The notes under the pieces were generated by a model. That model searched no databases, was not told the DNA's origin, and worked only from the letters and a program-made list of their open reading frames with translations. From assembly GCA_902588855.1 (NCBI GenBank), contig CACIQS010000001.1, positions 1 through 37,082 of the forward strand: a DNA stretch of 37,082 nt. The letters run 5' to 3'. Positions 26,842 through 36,561 of the stretch are shown here, one piece after another (position 1 is the stretch's first letter; every line of letters begins with the position of its first letter). The position numbers and the translations under genes were made by a program. Source of the stretch: an uncultured Pelagibacteraceae bacterium. Lineage in GTDB: Bacteria > Pseudomonadota > Alphaproteobacteria > Pelagibacterales > Pelagibacteraceae.

Positions 26842-27843
26842 ATGGACGTAAAATTAGAAAAATGGCACCGATGTAAAGTTGATATTGAAGTTCTTAAAGA
26901 GCTTTCAAAAAAATCTGACATCAAAGGGCTCCAACATGTTTCAGTTTTTTTCGGATTGTTATTGGTAACAGGAATTTTGGCGTATGTAACTTGGGGTACA
27001 TGGTGGTCCGTTTTTTGGTTTTTGGTTTATGGAAACATTTATGGTTTCTCAAATCCATTATGGCATGAAACAGGTCACAAAACTGCTTTTCAATCAAAAT
27101 CTTTAAACGAATTTTTTTACTATATCTCTTCATATCTTTCTAATTTTGAACCATTGAGATGGAGATACACACATTTTGTTCATCATGGAAATACATATTC
27201 AACAGAAAATCCATTTGATCATGAAATTGAATATGGAAATAACTTTAAAGAAACTCCAAAAAATTTATTAATGAATTTAATTCCTTTTATGGAACTTGTT
27301 TATTTTAAAAAAAGCATAGCTTATGAAATTATTCAACATGCATTGGGTGTAAAAACAAAAGTAATGCAAGACTGTATTCCTGAAAATGCGCAACCAAAAG
27401 TTATTTTTAATTCTAGAATTTTTGTTGCAATTTGGATTGTAATTATTTTGTGGTCTTTAATCACATTGTCTTGGTTACCTGTTTTATTTTTTTTATTACC
27501 TAAATTTTATGGAAGAACTTTACATAAACTTGTTTCTTTTACTCAACATGCGGGTTTAGCAAGAGATATAAAAGATCATAGATATACTACAAGAGAAATG
27601 TATTTAAATCCTATTTTAAGCTTTTTATATTGGAAAATGGAATACCATGTAACTCATCACATGTTCCCAACGGTACCATCGTATAACTTAGATAAACTTC
27701 ATCATTATATAAAGGACCAATTACCTAAAACAAATGACGGTTTAATAGATGCCTACAAAGAAATTTTACCAGCTATAATGAAACAAACAGAGGACTCCAG
27801 CTACTTTTTTAAAAAGGAAGTACCAGAAGCTCAAAATGCATAA
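26842..27843 (+). CDS. Membrane fatty-acid desaturase/hydroxylase superfamily protein
   Basis: Histidine boxes HETGH, HFVHHGNTY, EYHVTHHMFPTVP in a multi-TM protein. Confidence 0.92.
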   Translation: MDVKLEKWHRCKVDIEVLKELSKKSDIKGLQHVSVFFGLLLVTGILAYVTWGTWWSVFWFLVYGNIYGFSNPLWHETGHKTAFQSKSLNEFFYYISSYLSNFEPLRWRYTHFVHHGNTYSTENPFDHEIEYGNNFKETPKNLLMNLIPFMELVYFKKSIAYEIIQHALGVKTKVMQDCIPENAQPKVIFNSRIFVAIWIVIILWSLITLSWLPVLFFLLPKFYGRTLHKLVSFTQHAGLARDIKDHRYTTREMYLNPILSFLYWKMEYHVTHHMFPTVPSYNLDKLHHYIKDQLPKTNDGLIDAYKEILPAIMKQTEDSSYFFKKEVPEAQNA

Positions 27844-27905
27844 AACTGACTAAGTTTGTTTTTACTTACTTGCTCAATTTAGATAAGAACCTATATATAT
27901 AACGC

Positions 27906-28226
27906 ATGGCAAAAATTACTTACCACACACATGATAATAAAACTCATACCATTGATGTTCAAAATGGATTAACAGTGATGGAAGGTGCGGTTCAAAATGA
28001 TATTCCAGGAATTGATGCTGATTGTGGTGGTGGAATGGCATGTGCTACTTGCCATGTGTATGTCAAAGAAGATTGGTTTGATAAACTTCCAATTAAAGAA
28101 GACGGTGAAGAGGATATGTTAGATATGGCATATGAACCAAAACAAAATAGTAGATTAAGTTGCCAATTGATTGTTTCAGATGAATTAGATGGATTGGAAG
28201 TTACTATTCCAGAAAAGCAAGCTTAG
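27906..28226 (+). CDS. [2Fe-2S] adrenodoxin-type ferredoxin
   Basis: [15 protein letters not shown]...RLSCQLIV. Confidence 0.94.
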   Translation: MAKITYHTHDNKTHTIDVQNGLTVMEGAVQNDIPGIDADCGGGMACATCHVYVKEDWFDKLPIKEDGEEDMLDMAYEPKQNSRLSCQLIVSDELDGLEVTIPEKQA

Positions 28227-29243
28227 ATGAATAAAACAGATGTTTTAATTATTGGAGCAGGACCAACTGGTTTGTTTTGTGCTCATCAACTTGGAATCAT
28301 AGGGCTTCAATGTGAAATAGTCGATAATCTAGATAAGGCAGGCGGACAATGTATAGAACTTTATCCTGATAAACCTATTTATGATATTCCTGCTGTTCCT
28401 GAATGCACAGGAGAAGAGTTAACAAACAATCTCCTTAAACAAATAAAACCTTTTAATGTAAAATTCCATTTAAATGAAAGAGTAGAGGAATTAAAAAAAG
28501 TTGAGAAGCGATGGCATGTTAAAACCAGTGGAAATCAGAAATTTGATGTAGCAGCAATTATTATTGCTGGAGGAGTTGGGTCTTTTGAACCTAGAAAATT
28601 TCCAATAAAAGAATGTGAAAAATTTGAAGGATCCTCATTATTCTACTCAATAAAAGATAAAACAATTTTTAAGGATAAAACCATTTCAATTTTTGGTGGG
28701 GGAGACTCAGCTCTAGATTGGGCAATCGAATTATCAAATACATCTAAAGTCAATTTAATCCACAGACGCGACGGGTTTAGTGGAGCTGAATCTAGTGTGC
28801 AAAAAGTAAAAGAATTAAATGATCAAGGAAAATTAAATTTATACACCAAATATCAAATGGAATCTGTTAGTGGTGATAATCAAATTGGTTCAGTAAAAAT
28901 AAAACACGATGAAGGTGAAACAAAAGAATTACAATCCGATTATGTTCTCGGTTTTTTTGGGTTGATTATGCAACTTGGTCCCATTTTAAATTGGGGATTA
29001 AATATCAATAAAAAAACAGTCGAAGTTAACACCGAAAACTTTGAGACTAATGTTGATGGTATTTTTGCAATCGGAGATATTTGTTCTTATCCAGGTAAAT
29101 TAAAATTAATTCTTTCAGGTTTTCATGAAGGGGCTTTAGCTGCAAGAGGTTGCTTTAAATATGCAAGACCTGATGAAAAATTAAGATTTGAGTTCACCAC
29201 AACATCTAAAGCTGCGCAAGAGAGACTTGGTGTAAAAAAATGA
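28227..29243 (+). CDS. Ferredoxin-NADP+ reductase, thioredoxin-reductase-like type
   Basis: VLIIGAGPTGLFCAHQLG, GGQCIELYPDKPIYDIPA, FGGGDSALDWA, FAIGDICSYPGKLKLILSGFHEGALAA. Confidence 0.93.
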   Translation: MNKTDVLIIGAGPTGLFCAHQLGIIGLQCEIVDNLDKAGGQCIELYPDKPIYDIPAVPECTGEELTNNLLKQIKPFNVKFHLNERVEELKKVEKRWHVKTSGNQKFDVAAIIIAGGVGSFEPRKFPIKECEKFEGSSLFYSIKDKTIFKDKTISIFGGGDSALDWAIELSNTSKVNLIHRRDGFSGAESSVQKVKELNDQGKLNLYTKYQMESVSGDNQIGSVKIKHDEGETKELQSDYVLGFFGLIMQLGPILNWGLNINKKTVEVNTENFETNVDGIFAIGDICSYPGKLKLILSGFHEGALAARGCFKYARPDEKLRFEFTTTSKAAQERLGVKK

Positions 29244-29866
29244 TAGAATTATTTTCAGCTAATACTCCAAATGGTTGGAAGATCAGTATTATGCTGGAAG
29301 AAATTGGTTATGAATACAAAGTAACTAAAATTGATTTAGGAAAAGATGAGCAATTTAATCCAGACTTTTTAAAAAAAAGTCCTTTTGGAAAAATTCCTGT
29401 AATTACTGATCATGAAAACAATAAAAGTGTTTTCGAGTCCGGGGCAATATTGATGTACTTAGGTGAAAAAAGTGAAAAATTTTATTACAAAAAAGATCGA
29501 TTAGTAATTAATCAATGGTTGATGGCTCAAATGGGAACTGTAGGCCCTATGATCGGTCAGCATCATCAGTTTCATCATTATAATCCTGGAAAAAGTGAGT
29601 TTGGTGAACAAAGATATTTTAAAATTGCTAAAAGAATTTATGGAGAATTAGATACAAGATTAAAAGTTTCTAAGTTTTTAGCTGGAGACAATTATACTAT
29701 AGCTGACATTGCAACTTGGCCTTGGTTAGCAAGACATGAGTGGCATGACATTGGTTTAAAAAATTATCAAAACTTATCTAGATGGTATCAAGAGATTTCT
29801 GAACGTGAGGCTGTTATAAAAGGATATGCCTTTATGGATAAAGAGGCGAAAATCCCAAATCCTTAA
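29240..29866 (+). CDS. Glutathione S-transferase family protein (YfcG/YghU-like)
   Basis: TPNGWKISIMLEEIGYEY, SPFGKIPVITD, FESGAILMYLGEK, ADIATWPW. Start overlaps the reductase stop. Confidence 0.9.
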   Translation: MIELFSANTPNGWKISIMLEEIGYEYKVTKIDLGKDEQFNPDFLKKSPFGKIPVITDHENNKSVFESGAILMYLGEKSEKFYYKKDRLVINQWLMAQMGTVGPMIGQHHQFHHYNPGKSEFGEQRYFKIAKRIYGELDTRLKVSKFLAGDNYTIADIATWPWLARHEWHDIGLKNYQNLSRWYQEISEREAVIKGYAFMDKEAKIPNP

Positions 29867-29871
29867 AAATT

Positions 29872-29967
29872 TTATAATAAGAACTTATAGAGTGTGCTTA
29901 GTATTCCGTAGCCTGAGAATTCAATCGCAACAATAACAATTATTATTAAAATTAATTTTCTATTCAT
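29872..29967 (-). CDS. Possible small membrane protein (31 aa), not in the supplied ORF track
   Basis: Reverse-strand ATG...TAA: MNRKLILIIIVIVAIEFSGYGILSTLYKFLL, one predicted TM helix. No homology evidence available. Confidence 0.35.
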   Translation of the reverse strand: MNRKLILIIIVIVAIEFSGYGILSTLYKFLL

Positions 29968-30084
29968 TTCAAAAATAAGTACAATAGTAGAATAACCCAA
30001 AAAAAAGGGTAATAAAAATAAATATATTTCTTTGCAAAAAGAAAAGATATTGAATTTTCTTTAGAAGTTTTTTTTTTATTTTTT

Positions 30085-30600
30085 TTAGTCATCTGCATGA
30101 ACTTTTTCGTCTTTTTCATGCTTTTCTTGTGCGGCTATTGTGTATTTAGCAACTGGTCTTGCCATTAATCTTTTTAGTCCAATTGGTTCGGCTGTGTCTA
30201 AACAATACCCGTAAGTATCGTCCATAATTCTTCTTAAAGCTTTGTCGATTTCAGAAATTAATTTAATTTGTCTATTAATTGCTTTCATCTCTACATTTTT
30301 ATCGATATATGAACTTGCCTGATCCACAAGATCTGCAGAAATATTATTGTCATCCATACTTCCATTGTAAAGAGCTTCATTGTTTGCTTTAATTAATTCT
30401 TTCTTCCACTCTTTTAATTTGATTCTAAAAAATACTTTATGTTTTTCGCACATATATTTTTCTGTTTCTTTTGGAACATATGTTTTTGAAATTTTTATAA
30501 GAGCTTTCTTAGTAGGAGAAGCAATATTTTTTTTTGGCTTACTTGCAACTTTGGTTTTTGGTTTAGATACTTTTTTCTTTGCTTTAGCAGTCTTTGGCAT
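30085..30600 (-). CDS. dksA: DksA/TraR-family RNA polymerase-binding regulator with degenerate zinc finger
   Basis: DksA-like coiled-coil region and YGYCLDTAEPIGLKRLMARPVAKYTIAAQEKHE; Lys/Ala-rich N-terminal tail. Confidence 0.9.
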   Translation of the reverse strand: MPKTAKAKKKVSKPKTKVASKPKKNIASPTKKALIKISKTYVPKETEKYMCEKHKVFFRIKLKEWKKELIKANNEALYNGSMDDNNISADLVDQASSYIDKNVEMKAINRQIKLISEIDKALRRIMDDTYGYCLDTAEPIGLKRLMARPVAKYTIAAQEKHEKDEKVHADD

Positions 30601-30678
30601 AGCGTAATTTTGAATGGTCGGAGTATATTCAGCAAAATATGGGTGTCAAGTAAGCTGAATTGTTATAAATATTTATAA

Positions 30679-31998
30679 ATGACCATTAATAACAAAAATA
30701 TAGATAATCTTTTTTATATTTTTGTTACATCCCATCTAATTTTTTGGACTTTGATTCCAACTGTTACAAATCACAATTTACCTTTAGATACAATTGAGGC
30801 TTTAGCTTGGGGAAGTAATTTGGATTGGGGTTTTAACAAGCACCCTCCTATGAGTGCTTTTTTTATTGAAGTATTTTTTCAAATTTTTGGTTCACAAGAT
30901 TGGGCTTATTATCTATTAAGCCAAATATTTGTAATTATTTCTTTTTATTATGTATTTAAACTTTCTAATGAAATACATAAAAATAAATATCTTGGCTTAA
31001 TTTCAGTTTTATTAATTGAAACGATTTATTTTTATAATTTTACTACACCTGAGTTTAACGTAAATGTATGCCAGTTACCTTTTTGGTCTTTAACAGCTTA
31101 TTATTCTTGGAAAATTTATAGTGGTAAAAATATTAAATTTTGGGATTGTTTTTTAATAGGTTTATTTGGTGCATTAGGATTTTTATCAAAATATTTATTT
31201 GTCTACTTATTAGTTTCAATAGCTTCTTTATTTATTTATTTAATTATTAAAAAAGATAGAAAGTTTGATTTTAAATACTTGATTATTATTGAAGTTTTTA
31301 TAGTTGCTTTAGTTCCTCACTTAATTTGGCTTAATAATAATGAATTCATAACAATTACTTATGGACTTGCAAGAACTGGTTTGGAGCAATCAAGTTTTAT
31401 AGATCATATCAAATTTCCGTTATTTTTCTTAGGAAAACAAATTGGTTTATTAATTCCATTTATATTTTTAACCTGGTTATTGGTAAAAAAAATTAAATTT
31501 AAAATAAATTTTAAAGATAAAAATTTATTATTTTTGTTAACAATTAATCTTTTGCCAATTGTTCTAATGTTTTTAACTTCGTTGATAACAGGATCAAAAA
31601 TTAGATCAATGTGGATGACACCGTTTTATTTATTCTTTGGAACAATGGTTATTTATTTATTCCAGTCACAAATAAATTTAAAAAAACTAAAATCTTTTAT
31701 GGTCGGATTTTTGTTCTTTTTCTTTTTATCACCTGTTCTTTACGCTTATGTTTCAGTTTCACAAGACAATAAAAGAACAGACTATCCGGGAAAAGAAATT
31801 GCTATGAAAACTCAATATGCATGGAGCCAGCAATTCAACTCTAAGATTAATGTAGTACTAGGAGATGAATGGAATGCTGGAAACCTATCATATCATTTAA
31901 AATCAAGACCAGTTTGGGAAGGTATAGTTAAAAGAGAAAAACTTGATCAATTGAAAGATTATATGTGTCTTGATAGTATTTGTGTTGGATCAAGATAA
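30679..31998 (+). CDS. GT39/ArnT-like integral-membrane glycosyltransferase
   Basis: Multi-TM with luminal DTIEALAWGSNLDWGFNKHPPMSAFFIE motif typical of PMT_2 proteins. Confidence 0.85.
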   Translation: MTINNKNIDNLFYIFVTSHLIFWTLIPTVTNHNLPLDTIEALAWGSNLDWGFNKHPPMSAFFIEVFFQIFGSQDWAYYLLSQIFVIISFYYVFKLSNEIHKNKYLGLISVLLIETIYFYNFTTPEFNVNVCQLPFWSLTAYYSWKIYSGKNIKFWDCFLIGLFGALGFLSKYLFVYLLVSIASLFIYLIIKKDRKFDFKYLIIIEVFIVALVPHLIWLNNNEFITITYGLARTGLEQSSFIDHIKFPLFFLGKQIGLLIPFIFLTWLLVKKIKFKINFKDKNLLFLLTINLLPIVLMFLTSLITGSKIRSMWMTPFYLFFGTMVIYLFQSQINLKKLKSFMVGFLFFFFLSPVLYAYVSVSQDNKRTDYPGKEIAMKTQYAWSQQFNSKINVVLGDEWNAGNLSYHLKSRPVWEGIVKREKLDQLKDYMCLDSICVGSR

Positions 31999-32001
31999 TC
32001 T

Positions 32002-32871
32002 ATGAAATATGTAATTTTAGTACCAGTTTATAATGACCGTGAATCTTTAAAGTTACTAATTGAAAATATTAATAATGAGATAAAAGGTTTAAATTCAGAA
32101 ATATCATTAGTGATAATTAATGATGCCTCTTCACAACAAATTATTGATGAATACTCAAATACTGAAAACATTCACTCAATTGAAATAATAAATATGAAAG
32201 AAAACAGAGGTCATGCAAGATGTATTGCTTCTGGTTTGAAATATATTTATGAAAAAAAGGAGTTCGATTATGTAATTCCGATGGATGGCGATGGCGAAGA
32301 TAGACCAGAAGAAATTAAAAACTTTGTTGAATTGTCAAAGGAAGCTGGAAACAGATCTATAATTGGTGAAAGGGTTAAAAGATCAGAAAATATGATCTTT
32401 AAATTATGTTACCAATTTCACAAATTTTTAACTTTTGCTTTTACTGGGCAATCTATAAAATTTGGTAATTTTACATGTCTTTCAAAAGCAACTATTAAAA
32501 AATTGTTAGAAGAAAAAGCTACTTGGAATAGTTTTTCGGGATCCTTAAAAAAAATAGAAAAAGATTTAATTTTTTCTCCATCAATTAGGGGCAAAAGGTA
32601 TTTTGGTCCATCTCAAATGAGTTTCTTTAAATTATTAAAACACTCATTATCAATAATAAGTGTATTTAGAAAAACAGTATTAATTCGTTCAGCTTTATTT
32701 ATTGTTTTTTATATCTTGTTAATTAAAAATAATGCGTCAATCGTTACATCATTGCCTTTAGTTTTGTTATTAATAATGATTTATTCAATTTCTAGTTTAG
32801 CTTTAAGAGAAAATATTGAAGAATTTAATAATTCCTTAACAAATATCCACGATATTGATAAAATAAAATAA
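32002..32871 (+). CDS. GT2-family glycosyltransferase with C-terminal TM helices
   Basis: ILVPVYNDRESLKLLI, VIINDASS, YVIPMDGDGEDRPEEI; hydrophobic C-terminus. Confidence 0.9.
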   Translation: MKYVILVPVYNDRESLKLLIENINNEIKGLNSEISLVIINDASSQQIIDEYSNTENIHSIEIINMKENRGHARCIASGLKYIYEKKEFDYVIPMDGDGEDRPEEIKNFVELSKEAGNRSIIGERVKRSENMIFKLCYQFHKFLTFAFTGQSIKFGNFTCLSKATIKKLLEEKATWNSFSGSLKKIEKDLIFSPSIRGKRYFGPSQMSFFKLLKHSLSIISVFRKTVLIRSALFIVFYILLIKNNASIVTSLPLVLLLIMIYSISSLALRENIEEFNNSLTNIHDIDKIK

Positions 32872-32873
32872 GT

Positions 32874-34310
32874 ATGAAAAACTTTTTTAGAAAAGTTGCT
32901 TTTGGCATAGGGCCAAATGAAGAAGTTCCTTCTGATCCACTTAACTGGGCATTAAATCAAATTGATCAAATTCCTGAATTTTCATGGAAGGGAAAAATTC
33001 TTACAGAAAAAGAATTGAGAGGTCATTATAGAGATTGGGTTTACGGTGATAGAAAAGTTTTAAGAAAAAAATATAAAGATAATAAAAATCTTTACAAAGT
33101 TCATAAAGATCAATTAAGACATGAGACAGGACAAAAATTCTGGGAGTCGTTAGAGATATCTATTAGACATAATGAGGCAATAAATAGTAATAACCCAGTC
33201 CTCGCAAAACTATGGATGTTCTGGGGAAACTTTTTTGCAATCAGTGAAAAAGATTTTTTAGCTAATTATTCTACAGGTGCTTATCAAAGAGAAATAATCT
33301 GGCCAAATTTAAACCAGTCGTTTGAAAAAATGGTTTATGATGTAACTACATCATGGGCAATGATTCATCATTTAGATAACAGCGAAAGTGCAGGTCCAAA
33401 AAGTGCTACCGCTAGTGAAGATTGGAGAAGAAAAAAGAAGGAACCTGCTACAATAAATGAAAACCATGCAAGAGAACTTATGGAGCTTCATACAATTTCT
33501 CCTAAAGCAGGCTATACCCAAGAGGACGTGATTCAATTGGCCTATATAATGACTGGTTGGCAACACAGATGGAGTAAAAAAAATTTAGAAACAGGCAACA
33601 TCTGGTTTAATTCTGAATATCATCAAATAGGGAAAAAGAATGTTTTAGGCAAAGAATATAAAAAGGGAAAAAAAGCTTTAGCGGTTGTAATTAAAGATTT
33701 AGTTAACCACCCTAATTGTAGAGACTTTGTAGCTGAAAGACTTTGTAGATATTTAATTACTGATGATCCAACTCAAGAGATGAAGCAACCAATTATTGAT
33801 GCATTTCAAAAATCAGATGGTCATATACCAGAAATTCATAAGGCAGCTATAAAAGTTGCTTTCGAATACAATGATAAATATAAAAAATTTCAGACACCAG
33901 AAAATTGGTTTATTCAAGTTGCAAAAATTTCAGATTTAAATTGGCCACCCTCACCAGATTTAATGGATAAATACGAACTTGGTCAAAAACCGTTGGATTC
34001 ACAACGTAAGCCTCAGCGGTTATTAGAAAATATTGGCCATCATCCTTATAGAGCAAAACAGCCAAATGGTTGGTCGGATCATTCCGATGATTGGATTTCA
34101 CCAGAATTACTAATCAGAAGACTAGTTTATGCAAAAGCAAGCTTTAATTTTAATAAAATGGAAAATACCAAAAAAGCAGAATATTATGAAAAAATAGTTG
34201 AAAAAAACTTCAACAACCCAAGTAAAATTATGAAATATTTAAATCAGAAAAGCAGATCTGTTGCAAAACATACTTTACTTTTTAATCACCCGGAGTTTTT
34301 AAAAGCATGA
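32874..34310 (+). CDS. DUF1800 family protein
   Basis: ENHARELMELHTISPKAGYTQEDVIQLAYIMTGW, SPELLIRRLVYA; followed by a DUF1501 gene. Confidence 0.88.
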   Translation: MKNFFRKVAFGIGPNEEVPSDPLNWALNQIDQIPEFSWKGKILTEKELRGHYRDWVYGDRKVLRKKYKDNKNLYKVHKDQLRHETGQKFWESLEISIRHNEAINSNNPVLAKLWMFWGNFFAISEKDFLANYSTGAYQREIIWPNLNQSFEKMVYDVTTSWAMIHHLDNSESAGPKSATASEDWRRKKKEPATINENHARELMELHTISPKAGYTQEDVIQLAYIMTGWQHRWSKKNLETGNIWFNSEYHQIGKKNVLGKEYKKGKKALAVVIKDLVNHPNCRDFVAERLCRYLITDDPTQEMKQPIIDAFQKSDGHIPEIHKAAIKVAFEYNDKYKKFQTPENWFIQVAKISDLNWPPSPDLMDKYELGQKPLDSQRKPQRLLENIGHHPYRAKQPNGWSDHSDDWISPELLIRRLVYAKASFNFNKMENTKKAEYYEKIVEKNFNNPSKIMKYLNQKSRSVAKHTLLFNHPEFLKA

Positions 34311-35458
34311 AGATATCAAGAAGAGATTTTTTAAAAACTACTGCTCTAACTTCATTATATTTTGCTGGTTTTGGAGGAATAAGTAATGCAAATGCAGGAA
34401 CAAAGAAGAATTTAGTAATAATTATGTTACGAGGTGGAATGGATGGCTTATGTGCTATTCCAGTTAAAGGTGACAAAAATTTTGAAAAATTAAGAAGCAA
34501 AATTAACCTCGATAGAACTTTAAAATTAACTTCTGATTTTGATTTACACCCTGCATTAAAAACATTTAAAAGTCTTTGGGATGAAAATTTAAGTGCCGCA
34601 GTGCATGCAACAAATATTCCATACACAGGTAGGTCACATTTTGATGGTCAAAATTTAATGGAGTCTGGAGGAAAAATTCCTTACCAAGAAAAAACAGGTT
34701 GGCTTGGAAGAGGAATGAAGACAGCAGGACTAACAGGAAAAGGATTAGCTTTAGCTTTACCTATGCCTTTATTAATTAGAGGTGTTCCAATGAACAACAA
34801 CTACTTTCCTGTAGGTCGTTATCTGCCATATCCTAATACTTTAGAAATAATTAAAAGTGCATATGAAGAATATGATGAAAAATTGTTAAGCGAAAATTTA
34901 GAAATAATTTTAACAAGAGATTTTAATAATAGATCAAGTGATGATGCTTGGATTTTAGCCTCAAGTGCTGGAACTGAGTTGTCAAAACCAGATGGACCTA
35001 AAGTTGCAGTTTTTGAAGTAGATGGCTTTGATACGCATGCTGCACAAGGTGCAACTGATGGTGCGCATGCAGACTGCTTATCAGATTATGATAACATTAT
35101 TAGATCTTTAAAATCATCAATGTCAAAAGAAGCATTTGATAATACTTTAGTTTTAACTCTAACAGAATTTGGAAGAACAATTAAACAGAACAGTAGTAAT
35201 GGAACTGAACATGGTTATGGTTCGGCTATTTTAATGGCCGGGGGATTACTTAAAAAAGCACAAGTTCATACAGACTGGCCAGGATTAAAGAAAAAAGAAT
35301 TATTCGAAGGAAGAGATTTAAATTCAACTATTGATGCAAGATCTGTCTATGCATCTGCAATGTCTAAAGTCTTTGATGTCGAATTTGAGAGAATTCAAAA
35401 AGACGTTTTTTGGGGTGATAAATTAAACAACTTATCCGATAAACTTTTTAAAGCCTAA
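34307..35458 (+). CDS. DUF1501 family protein with Tat signal peptide
   Basis: Twin-arginine leader MKISRRDFLKTTALTSLYFAGFGGISNANA; LRGGMDGLCAIPV, FEVDGFDTHAAQ, LTLTEFGRTIKQNSSNGTEHGYGSAILMAGG. Confidence 0.93.
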   Translation: MKISRRDFLKTTALTSLYFAGFGGISNANAGTKKNLVIIMLRGGMDGLCAIPVKGDKNFEKLRSKINLDRTLKLTSDFDLHPALKTFKSLWDENLSAAVHATNIPYTGRSHFDGQNLMESGGKIPYQEKTGWLGRGMKTAGLTGKGLALALPMPLLIRGVPMNNNYFPVGRYLPYPNTLEIIKSAYEEYDEKLLSENLEIILTRDFNNRSSDDAWILASSAGTELSKPDGPKVAVFEVDGFDTHAAQGATDGAHADCLSDYDNIIRSLKSSMSKEAFDNTLVLTLTEFGRTIKQNSSNGTEHGYGSAILMAGGLLKKAQVHTDWPGLKKKELFEGRDLNSTIDARSVYASAMSKVFDVEFERIQKDVFWGDKLNNLSDKLFKA

Positions 35459-35466
35459 TCAAAAAC

Positions 35467-35475
35467 TTATCCACA
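35467..35475 (+). promoter_or_regulatory. Single DnaA-box-like 9-mer TTATCCACA
   Basis: Exact match to the classical DnaA box consensus in the DUF1501-guaC spacer. Confidence 0.3.
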
Positions 35476-35517
35476 GCCTATAATTTGAATTGAAATAGTA
35501 TTGTAGAAAATATAGCC

Positions 35518-35533
35518 TTCTCATCGATGAGAA
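35518..35533. promoter_or_regulatory. 16-bp perfect palindrome spanning the guaC start codon
   Basis: TTCTCATCGATGAGAA contains the ATG at 35527. Confidence 0.6.
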
Positions 35534-36561
35534 TTGAAGAAGAACTTAAGCTAGATTACTCTGATGTCTTGTTCAGACCTAAGAGAAGTACACTAAAAAG
35601 TCGAAAAGACGTCAATCTTCTTAGAACTTACAGATTTAAATATAGTAAAAATGAATGGTCAGGCATTCCTATTATGGCAGCCAATATGGATGGTGTAGGT
35701 GAATTAAGTATTGCTGAAAAACTAAATGATTATCAAATGATCACATGTTTAACAAAACAACATGACGTAAAAAAAATAAAAGAAAATAAAAATATTAAAA
35801 AAATCTATCCAAATATTGCTCTTAGCGTTGGTATTAAAAAAGAGGACTTTCAAAATTTAGATAAGGTTTTAAAAGAATTTAGTTTTTTTAAATTCATTTG
35901 TATTGATGTTGCAAATGGTTACTCAGAGCATTTCACAAATTTTATAAAATCAGTAAGAGATAAATATCCAACAAAAACTATTATTGCTGGTAACGTTGTA
36001 ACTGCTGACATGACACAAGAATTAGTATTAAGTGGTGCAGATATAGTAAAAGTTGGAATAGGACCTGGAAGTGTTTGTACAACCAGAATTCAAACTGGAG
36101 TAGGGTACCCACAATTGAGTGCTGTTATTGAATGTGCAGATGCAGCTCATGGTCTTGGTGCTCATGTAATCGCAGATGGAGGATGCACATGTCCTGGTGA
36201 TGTTGCAAAAGGTTTTGGAGGTGGTGCAGATTTTGTAATGCTTGGTGGAATGTTAGCGGGTCATGATGAAGGAAAAGGTAAAATAGTAAAAGTTAATGGA
36301 TCTAAATATATTGAATTCTATGGATCAAGTTCAGAAGTTGCTAACAAAAAACATTATGGTGGGTTAGCAGATTACAGAAGTAGCGAGGGAAGAAAAGTTA
36401 GAGTAAAATACAGAGGTAAAATAAACGATACAGTTTTAAATATTCTTGGTGGTGTAAGAAGTAGTTGTACTTATGTGGGAGCACCCTCACTTAAACAATT
36501 AAGTAAATGTACTACTTTTGTAAGAGTTTCTAGTCAATTTAATGATACTTTTATTAAATAA
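35527..36561 (+). CDS. guaC: GMP reductase (IMPDH/GMPR superfamily)
   Basis: MRIEEELKLDYSDVLFRPKRSTLKSR, GPGSVCTTRIQTGVGYPQLSAV, FVMLGGMLAGHDE. Confidence 0.93.
   Translation: MRIEEELKLDYSDVLFRPKRSTLKSRKDVNLLRTYRFKYSKNEWSGIPIMAANMDGVGELSIAEKLNDYQMITCLTKQHDVKKIKENKNIKKIYPNIALSVGIKKEDFQNLDKVLKEFSFFKFICIDVANGYSEHFTNFIKSVRDKYPTKTIIAGNVVTADMTQELVLSGADIVKVGIGPGSVCTTRIQTGVGYPQLSAVIECADAAHGLGAHVIADGGCTCPGDVAKGFGGGADFVMLGGMLAGHDEGKGKIVKVNGSKYIEFYGSSSEVANKKHYGGLADYRSSEGRKVRVKYRGKINDTVLNILGGVRSSCTYVGAPSLKQLSKCTTFVRVSSQFNDTFIK

Noticed and set aside
30380-30607. 75-aa hydrophobic + strand ORF opposite dksA
   Set aside because: Hydrophobicity is a by-product of the antisense of Lys-rich codons (AAA/AAG to TTT/CTT).
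33372-34626. Three - strand ORFs opposite DUF1800/DUF1501
   Set aside because: Shadow ORFs without motifs.
35467-35475. DnaA box as evidence of a replication origin
   Set aside because: Only one exact 9-mer seen, with no box cluster, dnaA/dnaN or unwinding-element context.
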